The notes under the pieces are model-generated. The model saw only the letters and a program-made list of their open reading frames with translations. It searched no databases and was not told where the DNA came from. Source: a virus. Taken from it: 60,503 nucleotides of DNA. Each line of letters begins with the position of its first letter. The first letter of the stretch is position 1. The DNA is taken from IMG/VR virus record IMGVR_UViG_3300051212_001597, positions 1 to 60,503 of that record, one strand, 5' to 3'. The position numbers and the translations under genes are program-made. Below, in pieces: positions 14,536 through 23,233 of the stretch.

Positions 14536-14921
14536 CTAGAACAAGACTAAATAAAGACTACAAGCAGATCATGTCTGCTTTTAGTGCCATATGTACACAG
14601 CTAGAATTTGGCGATGTTTCAAATAAAGAAAAGATTCCTCTTTTTGCTTCGTATTACACTCTCGTGTTTTTAAAGGCTGGCGATATTCCACCAATAGTCT
14701 ACGCTATAGACGCCTACCTAGCTAAAAATCCAGAATTTGCTCTAGACGAAAACGATCTAGATCTAGCTGCTGAGATAATAACAGAAAATCACATACACGA
14801 ACTTAAAACAGAGGGTTTAATAACGATTAAACAAGCAAGCTCTGGCGTATACGAAATTTTCCTCACAGAAAAAGGCAAATCCGACTCTAAAGCTCAAGGC
14901 AAAGATATCAGGCTTATATGA
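14517..14921 (+). CDS. Hypothetical protein with winged-helix-like C-terminus
   Basis: I use ATG 14517; ATG 14502 is also in frame. Both overlap the sigma gene end. The C-terminal part (HELKTEGLITIKQ, then YEIFLTEKG) has the strand-helix-wing look of a winged helix. No family is recognised. It is coupled to the next gene by ATGA. Confidence 0.6.
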   Translation: MEYKYIARTRLNKDYKQIMSAFSAICTQLEFGDVSNKEKIPLFASYYTLVFLKAGDIPPIVYAIDAYLAKNPEFALDENDLDLAAEIITENHIHELKTEGLITIKQASSGVYEIFLTEKGKSDSKAQGKDIRLI

Positions 14922-15319
14922 AATCATCCATCCTTTCATCCTTCTTCTTTCTACAACTAGTAGAGAACTTTAAGAAATCCAATGTTAAACTAGCGAGACA
15001 ACCAAAGGTAGATGTTATTGACGGATCTGAACTAAATGCTATAATGAAAGTTTTTTCTCCTGTTTATACGATAATGGAGACTCAGGCGTATGGGCTTCCG
15101 ATTTGCGAAGAAGATCTTGACACTAGCGCAGCTTTGGTTTCGGCTTTCTCTTGGCACTACTGCCTAGGGATAACCGATCCTTACATTATCACACAGATTA
15201 TGTGGGAGGCCTATAGCAACGGAGATCTTTCTTTGTACAGCAAGCACTATAAAAAGATTTCAAATACAACAAGCATAATCCTCTCTGAAATGAGAGCAAA
15301 ATGCGGCAAGAATGCATAA
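14918..15319 (+). CDS. Hypothetical protein
   Basis: This 133-residue mostly helical protein is coupled by ATGA to the upstream gene and overlaps the downstream nuclease-like gene by 8 nt. It has no recognisable motif. It belongs to a string of about seven tightly overlapping genes from 14,008 to 17,781. Confidence 0.6.
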   Translation: MKSSILSSFFFLQLVENFKKSNVKLARQPKVDVIDGSELNAIMKVFSPVYTIMETQAYGLPICEEDLDTSAALVSAFSWHYCLGITDPYIITQIMWEAYSNGDLSLYSKHYKKISNTTSIILSEMRAKCGKNA

Positions 15320-15704
15320 GACAAATGTAAAAGGAAAATCTTCAGAAGTATTGTTTGAGCTTATGTGCGTGAACATGGGTTTCCATTGCTGTAAGCCTAT
15401 ATTTGATTTCATGAAGTATGACTACATAACAGACTTTGGGGAAGGTTTTAAAAAAGTACAAATAAAAAGTTTTTATTTAGACGAGAAAATCGGAGAATAT
15501 AGATGCGACCTGCGTAGAAATAACAAGAAGCGCGGTAGCAAGATTAGGTATTTAGACGGCGACTTCGATATTTTGGCCGCTTGCGTATCACCAAATAAGT
15601 GGTTGGTCGTTCCCTGGGAAAGCATCAAGGAAAAAACAGAGATAAGACTTTCGGACAGGAGAGTACACGATGGGACAGCTAAGCTTATCACGTTTCAAAT
15701 ATAG
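15312..15704 (+). CDS. PD-(D/E)XK-like nuclease
   Basis: This 130-residue protein has the endonuclease-like core E13 (GKSSEVLFELM), then MKYDYIT with the metal-binding Asp, then KVQIKSF as the (D/E)XK-like strand with Gln in place of the acidic residue. This arrangement is seen in PDDEXK families linked to introns and phages. DNA cleavage or a Holliday-junction role is plausible. Q in place of D/E is also seen in active members. Confidence 0.55.
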   Translation: MHKTNVKGKSSEVLFELMCVNMGFHCCKPIFDFMKYDYITDFGEGFKKVQIKSFYLDEKIGEYRCDLRRNNKKRGSKIRYLDGDFDILAACVSPNKWLVVPWESIKEKTEIRLSDRRVHDGTAKLITFQI

Positions 15705-16215
15705 AAGCTACGAAGAATGCATTTCTGATTTAGAATCAAGGAAAAATCTCAATATATCTTCAGAGTATATCCTTTCATTTTCGCCGCTTCTAATCGCTGG
15801 CAAAATTAAATGCTACGTAATGTATAACGAGAAAGAAGAAATTTGCGATTCTTTATGTACAAAATGCTTAAGTCGCACTGGACTCTCTCCGATATATAAT
15901 GGAAAATATGTCTATCCTCTTTGCAGGCTGTGTATGCTTGACCTAGAGCATTTAGATAACTCAGACAAAAGGAACGTAAAAATGACGAAGAACAAGAAGA
16001 ACAACGTGTCAGAGACAACAATTGACTGGACCGATTTTGAAAAGTCAGTCAATGAGCGAACCGCAAAGCTAGTAAAGCTTGCTGAAAAGTACAACCTTTA
16101 TCCAGCAGATATGAAGCAAGCAATCATCGATAAGTATGGAAAGGAAATCGCCTTCAAGAAGGGTCGTAACGGCGGTATTTTCTGGTCTGTATCAATGGTA
16201 ACAACAAATGTTTGA
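15670..16215 (+). CDS. Hypothetical zinc-finger protein
   Basis: This 181-residue protein has four Cys in two pairs (CTKCLSRTG and CRLCMLD), probably a zinc knuckle, and then a basic linker. An internal ATG at 15982 with an upstream GGAACG could give a second product of 78 residues covering the C-terminal domain (NERTAKLVKLAEKY, then FKKGRNGGIFW). It overlaps both neighbours. Function unknown. Confidence 0.55.
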   Translation: MGQLSLSRFKYRSYEECISDLESRKNLNISSEYILSFSPLLIAGKIKCYVMYNEKEEICDSLCTKCLSRTGLSPIYNGKYVYPLCRLCMLDLEHLDNSDKRNVKMTKNKKNNVSETTIDWTDFEKSVNERTAKLVKLAEKYNLYPADMKQAIIDKYGKEIAFKKGRNGGIFWSVSMVTTNV

Positions 16216-16843
16216 TTGGAACAAATCAAAAGTAATAGCTGTAGTTGGTCACACAGGAAGCGGAAAAACCGCTTCCTGTTATAACATTATGGATTCAATG
16301 AAAGGCAGGTCGAAGTACATAGTAGACCATCCGTTTCCAGAGGCTCTAACTGGCACTGGTATAGAGAATATTCCAAACGTTAATTTTGAGGACGTTTGCG
16401 ACAGCGCCGTTTGGATTGACGAGCCTCAATTGATCTTCCCTAAAGGAGAAAAGAAAAGCAACGATGCTCTTATGATGATGTGCTCTTTGGCTCGTCAGCG
16501 CGATGTAACTCTAATGTTTTCAACAAGCGACACAAGATGGATAAACAGGGGCATGGAGTCTTATGTTGACACATGGCTTATCAAGAACCTAGACTTTAAT
16601 CTAGTTAAGCAGGGAAGCATAACACAAAAAATCATCAAGCAAAAATACTATAACATCATGCCTAGCTCGTTCAGGCTTGAGAATTCAGAAGGTATTCTTT
16701 ACAGTCCTAGTCAGCTAGAGCGACCAGTCAAGGTAAACATACCACTACCAAAGTATTGGTCGGAAAAACTAAGCAAGCCATATAAGTTTTCAACGCAAAA
16801 GATAAGTGAGGTGTTTGGAAATGTTTGTGAAAATAGTATCTAA
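16208..16843 (+). CDS. P-loop ATPase
   Basis: Walker A is GHTGSGKT at about 14-21. A Walker B-like stretch is AVWIDEPQLIF near residue 78. A later SLARQRDVTLMFSTSD resembles the sensor region of HerA/FtsK- and Zot-like ATPases. At 211 residues it is a bare ATPase core. It may act on DNA or protein movement. It is embedded in an operon of unknown genes, so its partner is not evident. It overlaps the next gene by 23 nt. Confidence 0.7.
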   Translation: MFDWNKSKVIAVVGHTGSGKTASCYNIMDSMKGRSKYIVDHPFPEALTGTGIENIPNVNFEDVCDSAVWIDEPQLIFPKGEKKSNDALMMMCSLARQRDVTLMFSTSDTRWINRGMESYVDTWLIKNLDFNLVKQGSITQKIIKQKYYNIMPSSFRLENSEGILYSPSQLERPVKVNIPLPKYWSEKLSKPYKFSTQKISEVFGNVCENSI

Positions 16844-17054
16844 GATAAATCACGACGGCAACCATTATTATGTAACTGTTGTTTCTCCAGAGAGCAAAAT
16901 TCAACAGATCGCAACATCGGACCACCCCCTGATCGAGGGGATGACCTACAGGGCTAATCCAAAAATGCATTGGGTTAGCTATAGGGATTACGAGCCAGAG
17001 CTAGCGCATTTTAGAATATACGGAAGACAAATTCCAATGGAGCAAACCGCTTGA
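16821..17054 (+). CDS. Small hypothetical protein
   Basis: Start ATG 16821 (MFVKIVSKI) is preferred over 16806 because it reduces overlap and gives a typical beta-rich start. The product is 77 residues. It ends in a TTGA overlap with the next gene. No motif is recognised. Confidence 0.55.
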   Translation: MFVKIVSKINHDGNHYYVTVVSPESKIQQIATSDHPLIEGMTYRANPKMHWVSYRDYEPELAHFRIYGRQIPMEQTA

Positions 17055-17356
17055 TAAAGCTAAGTATAGAAATCAACGAGTCTGAAAATTGCGTGGAAGT
17101 AACTCTTCCAGAAAAAGAGCCGTCTATTGACGCGATAATAAAAACCGTTATGATATGTCAATTTGATCATAAGGCGACAGATTCGCTTAATTCTCAGATT
17201 AAAAAAACATATGGTGAAGAGTACCACTCTAAGGTTATAAACTCAATGTCAGAAATAGTTAATAGTTTCCGAGAGCTTGTTCAAAACTCTCTAGCTCTAG
17301 ACCCTGAGGCGCCAGCAACGCCTGTTGTTTTTCTTTCACCAAGGATGCAAAAATGA
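17051..17356 (+). CDS. Hypothetical protein with TTG start
   Basis: This 101-residue acidic protein starts at TTG 17051 overlapping the upstream stop and ends in ATGA with the next gene. It begins IKLSIEINESEN and is helical in the second half. No family is recognised. Confidence 0.55.
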   Translation: MIKLSIEINESENCVEVTLPEKEPSIDAIIKTVMICQFDHKATDSLNSQIKKTYGEEYHSKVINSMSEIVNSFRELVQNSLALDPEAPATPVVFLSPRMQK

Positions 17357-17781
17357 AAAAGGTAGACTGGACAAAAGAGCCTGAGATACGTTGGGAAAAG
17401 AAAATATGCCCAGTTTGCAGGGAGCCTACTGGCGAGTCTAGCATGTGCTACAACATGTTAGATAGATCTGGAGATATTCTTGGCGGCCCAGACGAAATAG
17501 ACGCAAAAACTATAGAGGTAAACGGTGAGATATTTCCTTTGTTTTCACAACAGTGCTATTATAGAACAAATAATGACTACTGGGTTTTTTTCAATTATCC
17601 GGTTTCTGTAGCTTTAGCAAATGTTATTGCCGAAACCGAAGGTGTAGAATCGGTAATTATAAGATCACCGTATAAAATAACCGTAACAATCGGTGAACAA
17701 TTTGATGATACCCAAGTCAGATCTTCAATCAATAAAAAATATCGTGAGTTCATAAATGGGATTAGAAAGCAAAAAATTTGA
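17353..17781 (+). CDS. Hypothetical protein with CPVC knuckle
   Basis: This 142-residue protein has an N-terminal CPVCREP knuckle, which may bind zinc with later Cys. Its C-terminal alpha/beta part contains ALANVIAETEGVESVI and then YKITVTIG. It overlaps thyX by 26 nt. No function can be assigned. Confidence 0.6.
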   Translation: MKKVDWTKEPEIRWEKKICPVCREPTGESSMCYNMLDRSGDILGGPDEIDAKTIEVNGEIFPLFSQQCYYRTNNDYWVFFNYPVSVALANVIAETEGVESVIIRSPYKITVTIGEQFDDTQVRSSINKKYREFINGIRKQKI

Positions 17782-18457
17782 TGTGCTAGACAACGGATTT
17801 GTTAGATACATAGACCATATGGGTTCTGATCTAACTGTTGTTAACTCCGCTAGAGTTTCTTTCAGCAAAGAAAGTTCTTGGGAGAAGTCGGAAAATAATG
17901 CGACAGGATTGTGTCTTTCTGAAAAAGACAAAAAGCTAGTTAAATATCTAGCAGATCACAAGCACTGGACGCCATTTGCGCATCCGCAGATTTCTCTTCA
18001 TTTTAAGGCGCCCATATTCATAAGAACTCAACTTTTTAAGCATAAAGTTGGATTTGTTGAAAATGAAATATCAAGAAGGTATGTAAAAGAAAAACCCGAA
18101 TTTTATGTTCCTTTTTGGAGATCTGCGCCTACAAATGGGGCTAAACAAGGAAGTTCTGCCCCAATGAAGTATACAGAACATATAACTGGTTACTATCAAA
18201 ATATTTGTGATGATGCTGTCGATCTATACCTTCATCTGATGGAAGAAGGCGTTGCTCCTGAGCAGGCTAGATCGGTTTTGCCTCAGGGTACTTATACTGA
18301 ATGGTATTGGACTGGAAGTCTAGCTGGCTATTCAAGAGTGTACAAACAAAGGGTTGATAGTGGCGCGCAATGGGAGGCTAGAATTTACGCCGAGACTATA
18401 GGAAAAATATTAAAAGAACTATTTCCAGTTAGTTGGGAGGCTTTAGTTGCCGACTGA
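17756..18457 (+). CDS. thyX: Flavin-dependent thymidylate synthase ThyX
   Basis: ThyX makes dTMP from dUMP with methylene-THF, FAD and NADPH. The signature RHRx7S appears as KHKVGFVENEISRRY: the first Arg and third Arg are Lys, while the His, Asn-Glu and Ser-x-Arg-Tyr parts are kept. HWTPFAHPQI and a C-terminal QARSVLPQGTYTEWYWTGS confirm the family. Length (233 residues) is normal. With the dUTPase, deaminase-like protein and RNR, it forms a phage dTTP supply route. Confidence 0.95.
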   Translation: MGLESKKFDVLDNGFVRYIDHMGSDLTVVNSARVSFSKESSWEKSENNATGLCLSEKDKKLVKYLADHKHWTPFAHPQISLHFKAPIFIRTQLFKHKVGFVENEISRRYVKEKPEFYVPFWRSAPTNGAKQGSSAPMKYTEHITGYYQNICDDAVDLYLHLMEEGVAPEQARSVLPQGTYTEWYWTGSLAGYSRVYKQRVDSGAQWEARIYAETIGKILKELFPVSWEALVAD

Positions 18458-19100
18458 TATAAGAGATAGGATAATATGCACTGCTTTTTCAGCAATCGCT
18501 TCTGAGAAAGAAATAAGATCATCTATGGCTGTAGCCTCAGAACAAGACCTTAGGGGTTGTGTTTTGGACTTGTCATCAATAGTCCGCATGAAAAATGAAG
18601 CCTCTGAGCATAAAAACATATTTTTAGCAATAAATTTTCCTTTTTCTGGCGGAGACGAAGGATCTTGCCTGGAGCTAATTAAAAAAAGTTCTGAGTTTCC
18701 ATTTGTTAAAAATATCTACGTATCTCTAGATAAATTTATTATACAGAAGCCAAACATAGGCGAGTTGAGGTCTTTTATACAAAAGACTTCAGTACTATAC
18801 AAGCATGAAATAAACTATTGTTTAGAGTACTGTTGGCTAAAAAATAAAGAAACTGTAGATAAAGTTTGCTCTATATTAGAACCCTACGAAAGACACGGTC
18901 TAGTTATATCAACTTATTCAAAAAAACCAGACAAGCTTTCAGAAATAACCGCTATAGGCAAACATTTAAACTCTAACGGTTCTTGTAAATATTCTTATTT
19001 TGGCGCTATGCCATCAAAAAAAGAAGGCGTCGTAGAGATACTGAGTAGTGGATTTGCCTATTGCGCAATGCCAAGACAGTTTTTAGGACCACTGATTTAA
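18447..19100 (+). CDS. Possible DeoC-like TIM-barrel protein
   Basis: TTG start, overlapping thyX by 11 nt; 217 residues. The pattern LRGCVLDLSSIV, then AINFPFSGGDEGSC, then a late LVISTYSKK resembles the strand order of deoxyribose-phosphate aldolases (VCVNP, GFPLG, KTSTG). The Schiff-base Lys region is not clearly conserved, so it may be inactive or act on another substrate. Its place behind thyX suggests nucleotide metabolism. Low certainty. Confidence 0.4.
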   Translation: MPTDIRDRIICTAFSAIASEKEIRSSMAVASEQDLRGCVLDLSSIVRMKNEASEHKNIFLAINFPFSGGDEGSCLELIKKSSEFPFVKNIYVSLDKFIIQKPNIGELRSFIQKTSVLYKHEINYCLEYCWLKNKETVDKVCSILEPYERHGLVISTYSKKPDKLSEITAIGKHLNSNGSCKYSYFGAMPSKKEGVVEILSSGFAYCAMPRQFLGPLI

Positions 19101-19138
19101 GTATCACTTTTATTTGTGTATTTAATTCAGAGGTAAAA

Positions 19139-19639
19139 ATGGCAACTACTGGAACAAACAACAACACACCCGCAGTCGTAAGAAGAGTTGGCGCTTCAAG
19201 CAATAAAAATACTATGACGTTTACTAGCGTGGCTCAAGGTCAGCTAGAAACTCCCGATGCTAGCGCAAACAAAACTACAGATAGCGTTATATCTAAAATT
19301 GATTACGCGCTTGGCGGATTAAGACAGGCGTCAAAACTTGGCGGAAAAAGAGACTTTACATTTATAACAACTGAAAAGGATTACAACCTTACAGGAACAG
19401 GAGCCACAAAAGTTCTTGATCAGTATGGTAGAGTTCTTGTTATAAACGGTGCAAATATTGAGGTTGAAAAAACCGCTGCTGGTCAGCCAAAGTTTTCGGC
19501 TACATCAACAACTTTCTCCGCAGACCTTGCGCCTGGAACAAAGTCTTACGAAGACAACAATGGCCTTGTGTACTATACAAAAATGACTGCTGGAAGCTCG
19601 GTAACAACACTAACAGTTGGAGATCAGCTAGCTAGCTGA
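19139..19639 (+). CDS. Probable structural protein
   Basis: The ATG at 19139 follows a good AGAGGTAA Shine-Dalgarno; the longer frame from 19061 overlaps the previous gene and is rejected. The 166-residue product is rich in Thr, Ser, Ala and Gly (MATTGTNNNTPAVVRR) with beta-strand spacing as in phage head-decoration or tail proteins. It opens a block of virion-type genes. A TTGTGTATT element at 19114-19122 may be its promoter. Confidence 0.6.
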   Translation: MATTGTNNNTPAVVRRVGASSNKNTMTFTSVAQGQLETPDASANKTTDSVISKIDYALGGLRQASKLGGKRDFTFITTEKDYNLTGTGATKVLDQYGRVLVINGANIEVEKTAAGQPKFSATSTTFSADLAPGTKSYEDNNGLVYYTKMTAGSSVTTLTVGDQLAS

Positions 19640-19647
19640 TAAATAAA

Positions 19648-20262
19648 ATGTCCGTATCTGGAACACAATCAACAACTTATTCATTTCAAAAAGGCGGCGG
19701 CTCAATGGCGGTTTCTAGCGCTGTGTCGCTAGGCAACGATATTGTTTCTAACGAGGCAAATCCGCAAAACCTTTCTCTCGGTCAAAACGTGCCTAGAATA
19801 CCAAAACTAGTAACCCCAGTTACTGGAACACAAGAGGTGTTTGATGTAAGACCAACAATGTTTGAAGATGACAACGAGGTATACTCGTTTTCATTTGCTG
19901 CGGCAGCAAATTGCGTAGATACACATGTAATGGTAGCGAATTACCAATACATAGTAGACTCGGTTAAAGCTAAATTCGTAACAGCTTCAACTTCTGGCAC
20001 AATAGACGTTAAAATCTGTGATGACGGAGAAGCTCCCTCGGCAGGAACAAGCGTTCTATCTTCAACTATTTCAATATCTGGAACTGCTGATACGTCTGTT
20101 TCTGGTACACTAACCACAACAGAGGCGGACAGAAAAATATCGAAGGGACAGTCGATAGCCCTTGATTTTGGTGGAACAATCACAAACATAGCAGGATTAG
20201 TGGTCACTTTAGTTCTCAGAAGAGTTATAGCTCCTGGTAGAAATGAAAATTATTTAGAGTAA
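19648..20262 (+). CDS. Probable structural protein
   Basis: This 204-residue Ser/Thr/Val/Gly-rich beta protein starts 8 nt after the preceding gene. Its alternating strands (VDSVKAKFVTASTSGTIDVK, then IALDFGGTITNIAGLVV) suggest a beta-sandwich as in decoration proteins. No named family is recognised. Context is the virion block 19,139-23,221. Confidence 0.55.
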   Translation: MSVSGTQSTTYSFQKGGGSMAVSSAVSLGNDIVSNEANPQNLSLGQNVPRIPKLVTPVTGTQEVFDVRPTMFEDDNEVYSFSFAAAANCVDTHVMVANYQYIVDSVKAKFVTASTSGTIDVKICDDGEAPSAGTSVLSSTISISGTADTSVSGTLTTTEADRKISKGQSIALDFGGTITNIAGLVVTLVLRRVIAPGRNENYLE

Positions 20263-20266
20263 TAAA

Positions 20267-20686
20267 ATGAAAAAAGAAAAACTTTTAGCGTCTCTTAGAA
20301 GAGTAATAAAAGCCGCAGATGAGATTATGTCTCAAATGCCAGAAGACCAATCATACTCAGGGACTATGGTAAGTCAAGATGGCAGTTCTTCGAAAGTCAT
20401 TGTAAAAAAAGCCGACTTTTCAAATGGAAGAATTAACTCATTAGTTCTTCAGGCATGTCCAGACGGCAAATGCCCACCATCAGAGTTCGAAGGTAGATGC
20501 TGCACTTTTGATCCAACTCTTGGTTGGAACTGCCAAGATGGAGTAATGGCTGGAGAGTGTGCTTCTCAAGGTGGAATATTTGAAGCAAATCTAAGTTGCG
20601 CAGATAAACCAGCATGTGGTGGAGGTGGTTTATTAGATAGTACTAATCAACAAACACCCATGCCAACCACAATGACGGAAATGTAA
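20267..20686 (+). CDS. Cys-rich virion-type protein with amphipathic leader
   Basis: This 139-residue protein has a basic amphipathic N-terminal helix (MKKEKLLASLRRVIKAADE) and then a Cys-rich domain with about ten Cys (CPDGKCPPSEFEGRCC and others), probably disulphide or metal stabilised. The leader resembles that of several other proteins here (20688, 58930, 59289, 44427, 47674). A Pro/Thr-rich tail follows. Function unknown. Confidence 0.55.
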   Translation: MKKEKLLASLRRVIKAADEIMSQMPEDQSYSGTMVSQDGSSSKVIVKKADFSNGRINSLVLQACPDGKCPPSEFEGRCCTFDPTLGWNCQDGVMAGECASQGGIFEANLSCADKPACGGGGLLDSTNQQTPMPTTMTEM

Positions 20687-20687
20687 A

Positions 20688-22139
20688 ATGAAAAAATTAG
20701 ACAGTCTTCTAAAAAGACTTTCAGAGGCGCTCTCTGAGAGAATGGCTGTTGCTGAATCAACAGGAACAACTCCTGGGGACGGAGACAGTCCTAGAGATAA
20801 GTCTAATACATTTGGTGGTTGTATATTTCAAGTTGGTCCAGCTAGAGTTTATATGCCTGCATATTCTGAAGAAGAATGTGCTGGATTTGGTGGTGAATTC
20901 ACATTAAGACAATGCAATGACGATACAGAGTTTTGTTATAGAGGACCACTAAATGAAGACAACAGATCTTCAGGATCTCAAATAGTTAAAGCTCAAGATT
21001 GCGATCTAAGGTTTAACAACCCTCCTCAACCACCATTCACAGATCCTGGCCCAATACCAGGTGGTTGGTACGGCGGTGGCAATACTTGTGGGGATCCTTA
21101 TATAGGTTGGCACCCTGATTGTAAACTCTATTTTGATAACCCAGTTACAAAAAATAGTAAAGCAAAAGGCGTTAACGGTTTTGTTACCTTGCACAGTTGT
21201 GTTGACAAAGACGGTAATCCTGTTAAAATGCCAGAAGGCGAAGTTCCAATACCATTAATACCAGTGGTTATAGACACTAGAACGCTTCCATTATCACCAG
21301 AAGGAAGTAGATACCCGCCTCCTGGTACGCATCTAAAGCCTGGCCCAAGAGGATCCCCTTGGGACGGTGGTATATGGCGAGGATTTAGGCCAGTAGCTAC
21401 TATAGCTAATCCTGAATTTATAAAATATATAAAAGAAAAAGTTCCTCAGTGCAAGCAGTATATTTGCGGCGGTTCACTTAATGGGTCAATAAGATTTGAT
21501 AGATATATACAGAACAGAAGGATGCCTCCTTTTGGTGGCCTTATAGTCAACAGGTGTATTATGTCTAAATTTGGTCTTTGTGACGACGATGCAAAATTTG
21601 AAGATTACTTTGAGAGAACATTTCCAGAAATAATAGCTGGCGGCACAGGCATTAGAGATTGCGAAAAGTCTATATGCTCTCTTTTAGAGAAGTATATATC
21701 TGATATTGAGTCGGGCCAAGATAATATATATAATTGGGATTCTAATTACGGCCCAGAAATATTTGACCCAAGAACCATGTGTCCAATATTAACTGGTTTA
21801 GGAAATTTAAATCCAGCTCAAGAACAAATTAAAAATGCTTGCGCTGGAAGTATGAAGTTCTTGGCTAATTTGTTTAATATTTCTAAACCACAAGCTGGAA
21901 ACCACCCAAGAGGCGGCGGCGCGGTAGACCCTGAAACCTGGAGTAAAGGTTGTTATAACTGTATGATATGGCTAAACCCAATAAATGGTCAATGGCTACC
22001 TGCAGATTTTCCTTGGCCTAAAGGTGATGGTGAACAGCTAGATGCCCTGTATCTTCTAGAAGAACAAGGCTTAGATATCTCTTGGTTTTGCGAGCAGGGA
22101 TGCAATTTTGATGCTCTTTGCGGAATAGAGGTGCCGTGA
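20688..22139 (+). CDS. Large Cys/Pro/Gly-rich virion-type protein
   Basis: This 483-residue protein starts 1 nt after the preceding stop. Its leader (MKKLDSLLKRLSEALSERM, then AVAE) resembles a capsid-targeting propeptide. The body has many Pro, Gly and Cys and long loops (PFTDPGPIPGGWYGGGNTCG). It has no signal peptide or membrane segment. It is coupled to the next gene by GTGA. Its size, composition and block suggest a virion protein, but no family is recognised. Confidence 0.55.
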   Translation: MKKLDSLLKRLSEALSERMAVAESTGTTPGDGDSPRDKSNTFGGCIFQVGPARVYMPAYSEEECAGFGGEFTLRQCNDDTEFCYRGPLNEDNRSSGSQIVKAQDCDLRFNNPPQPPFTDPGPIPGGWYGGGNTCGDPYIGWHPDCKLYFDNPVTKNSKAKGVNGFVTLHSCVDKDGNPVKMPEGEVPIPLIPVVIDTRTLPLSPEGSRYPPPGTHLKPGPRGSPWDGGIWRGFRPVATIANPEFIKYIKEKVPQCKQYICGGSLNGSIRFDRYIQNRRMPPFGGLIVNRCIMSKFGLCDDDAKFEDYFERTFPEIIAGGTGIRDCEKSICSLLEKYISDIESGQDNIYNWDSNYGPEIFDPRTMCPILTGLGNLNPAQEQIKNACAGSMKFLANLFNISKPQAGNHPRGGGAVDPETWSKGCYNCMIWLNPINGQWLPADFPWPKGDGEQLDALYLLEEQGLDISWFCEQGCNFDALCGIEVP

Positions 22140-23221
22140 CAAATTTTAAAAATATTATAAATAAAAATATAAATAAATTTGTAATAAAAAATTTGCAAGA
22201 AAACAAAGTAATTGCGCAGTACAATAATGAGACGCTATACGCTTGGGGTAGCGATAAGATTGTTAGAGAATACAAAAAAATTATAAATAATTACTCAAAC
22301 TTTGCAAATGAATTTTTCAGAACAGGTAGCCCAGATCCTTTATTTGAAATTACAACCTCTGGTACGAGTGTAGTTTTTAAGTTTTCTATTCCTGCCAATC
22401 TGCCAAACGCCCCTGTTGGAAAATACTGTAAACATTACTACTCTTTCTCTAGCACTGAATTTTTAAGTACATATAGAGGATTTGATCCTATTGAAATTGA
22501 AGCTCCAGAAAATTCTTTTTACATTATTGCTGGCAGAAAATCAAACAAAATTAAGATAAAAAAACAAGCAGTTTTAGACTCGAATAAAAAAGAAATATAT
22601 ATATCAGCGATTGTGGAGCTAGTTCCTCCAGCCCCATTTATTACTGGAGCGCCTTTTAGTGGATCAAATTATAGACCCCCAATATACATATTGCCTGATA
22701 TGGTTTTTATCACTGGTAGTGATATAAATGCGCAAACATTAGAGGACTACATAAAGCAGCTTAAAGAAAAAATTGACAATTCAAGGCAGCAAATCCTTGA
22801 TCGTCTAACAAAAGAAGACGTCATAGAATCCCTGTCAGAGTTAGAAGATAGCATAAAAAGACAAACCGAAAATATATCAGATAATATAGTAGTCTTACAA
22901 GATTTAGAATACACTTACGCAAAAGTCGCTGAATACATATACAGCAAGGGACTTGCGAGAGATTGGCTTATAGAACTATGGGACAGAACTACTTATGACT
23001 CATGGTGGGTTGGGTTGGGTTTACCCGGAACTGGTTCTGGTATTAACTGTACTAATGGAATAACAGCCTTGGCGGAAGCTGTAATGACCGCACTGAACTC
23101 TGAGATCAGAGATAAACCTTGCAACACTATTACTGACGAATTCCTTTTCAACAGATGGAAAGAACTAGCAGAAGAAATAGTTAGAACTCCAAGATTTATG
23201 GAATGGGAAGACTGCGAATAA
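22136..23221 (+). CDS. Virion-type protein with central coiled coil
   Basis: GTG 22136 overlaps the upstream stop as GTGA; an ATG at 22118 is a longer option. The 361-residue product begins with a basic Asn/Lys/Ile-rich helix, has a beta-rich middle (PPAPFITGAPF), and about 70 residues of predicted coiled coil around 205-275 (KEKIDNSRQQILDRLTKED). The C-terminus is helical with two Cys. Function unknown. Confidence 0.5.
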   Translation: MTNFKNIINKNINKFVIKNLQENKVIAQYNNETLYAWGSDKIVREYKKIINNYSNFANEFFRTGSPDPLFEITTSGTSVVFKFSIPANLPNAPVGKYCKHYYSFSSTEFLSTYRGFDPIEIEAPENSFYIIAGRKSNKIKIKKQAVLDSNKKEIYISAIVELVPPAPFITGAPFSGSNYRPPIYILPDMVFITGSDINAQTLEDYIKQLKEKIDNSRQQILDRLTKEDVIESLSELEDSIKRQTENISDNIVVLQDLEYTYAKVAEYIYSKGLARDWLIELWDRTTYDSWWVGLGLPGTGSGINCTNGITALAEAVMTALNSEIRDKPCNTITDEFLFNRWKELAEEIVRTPRFMEWEDCE

Positions 23222-23233
23222 CTAAAATAGTGT

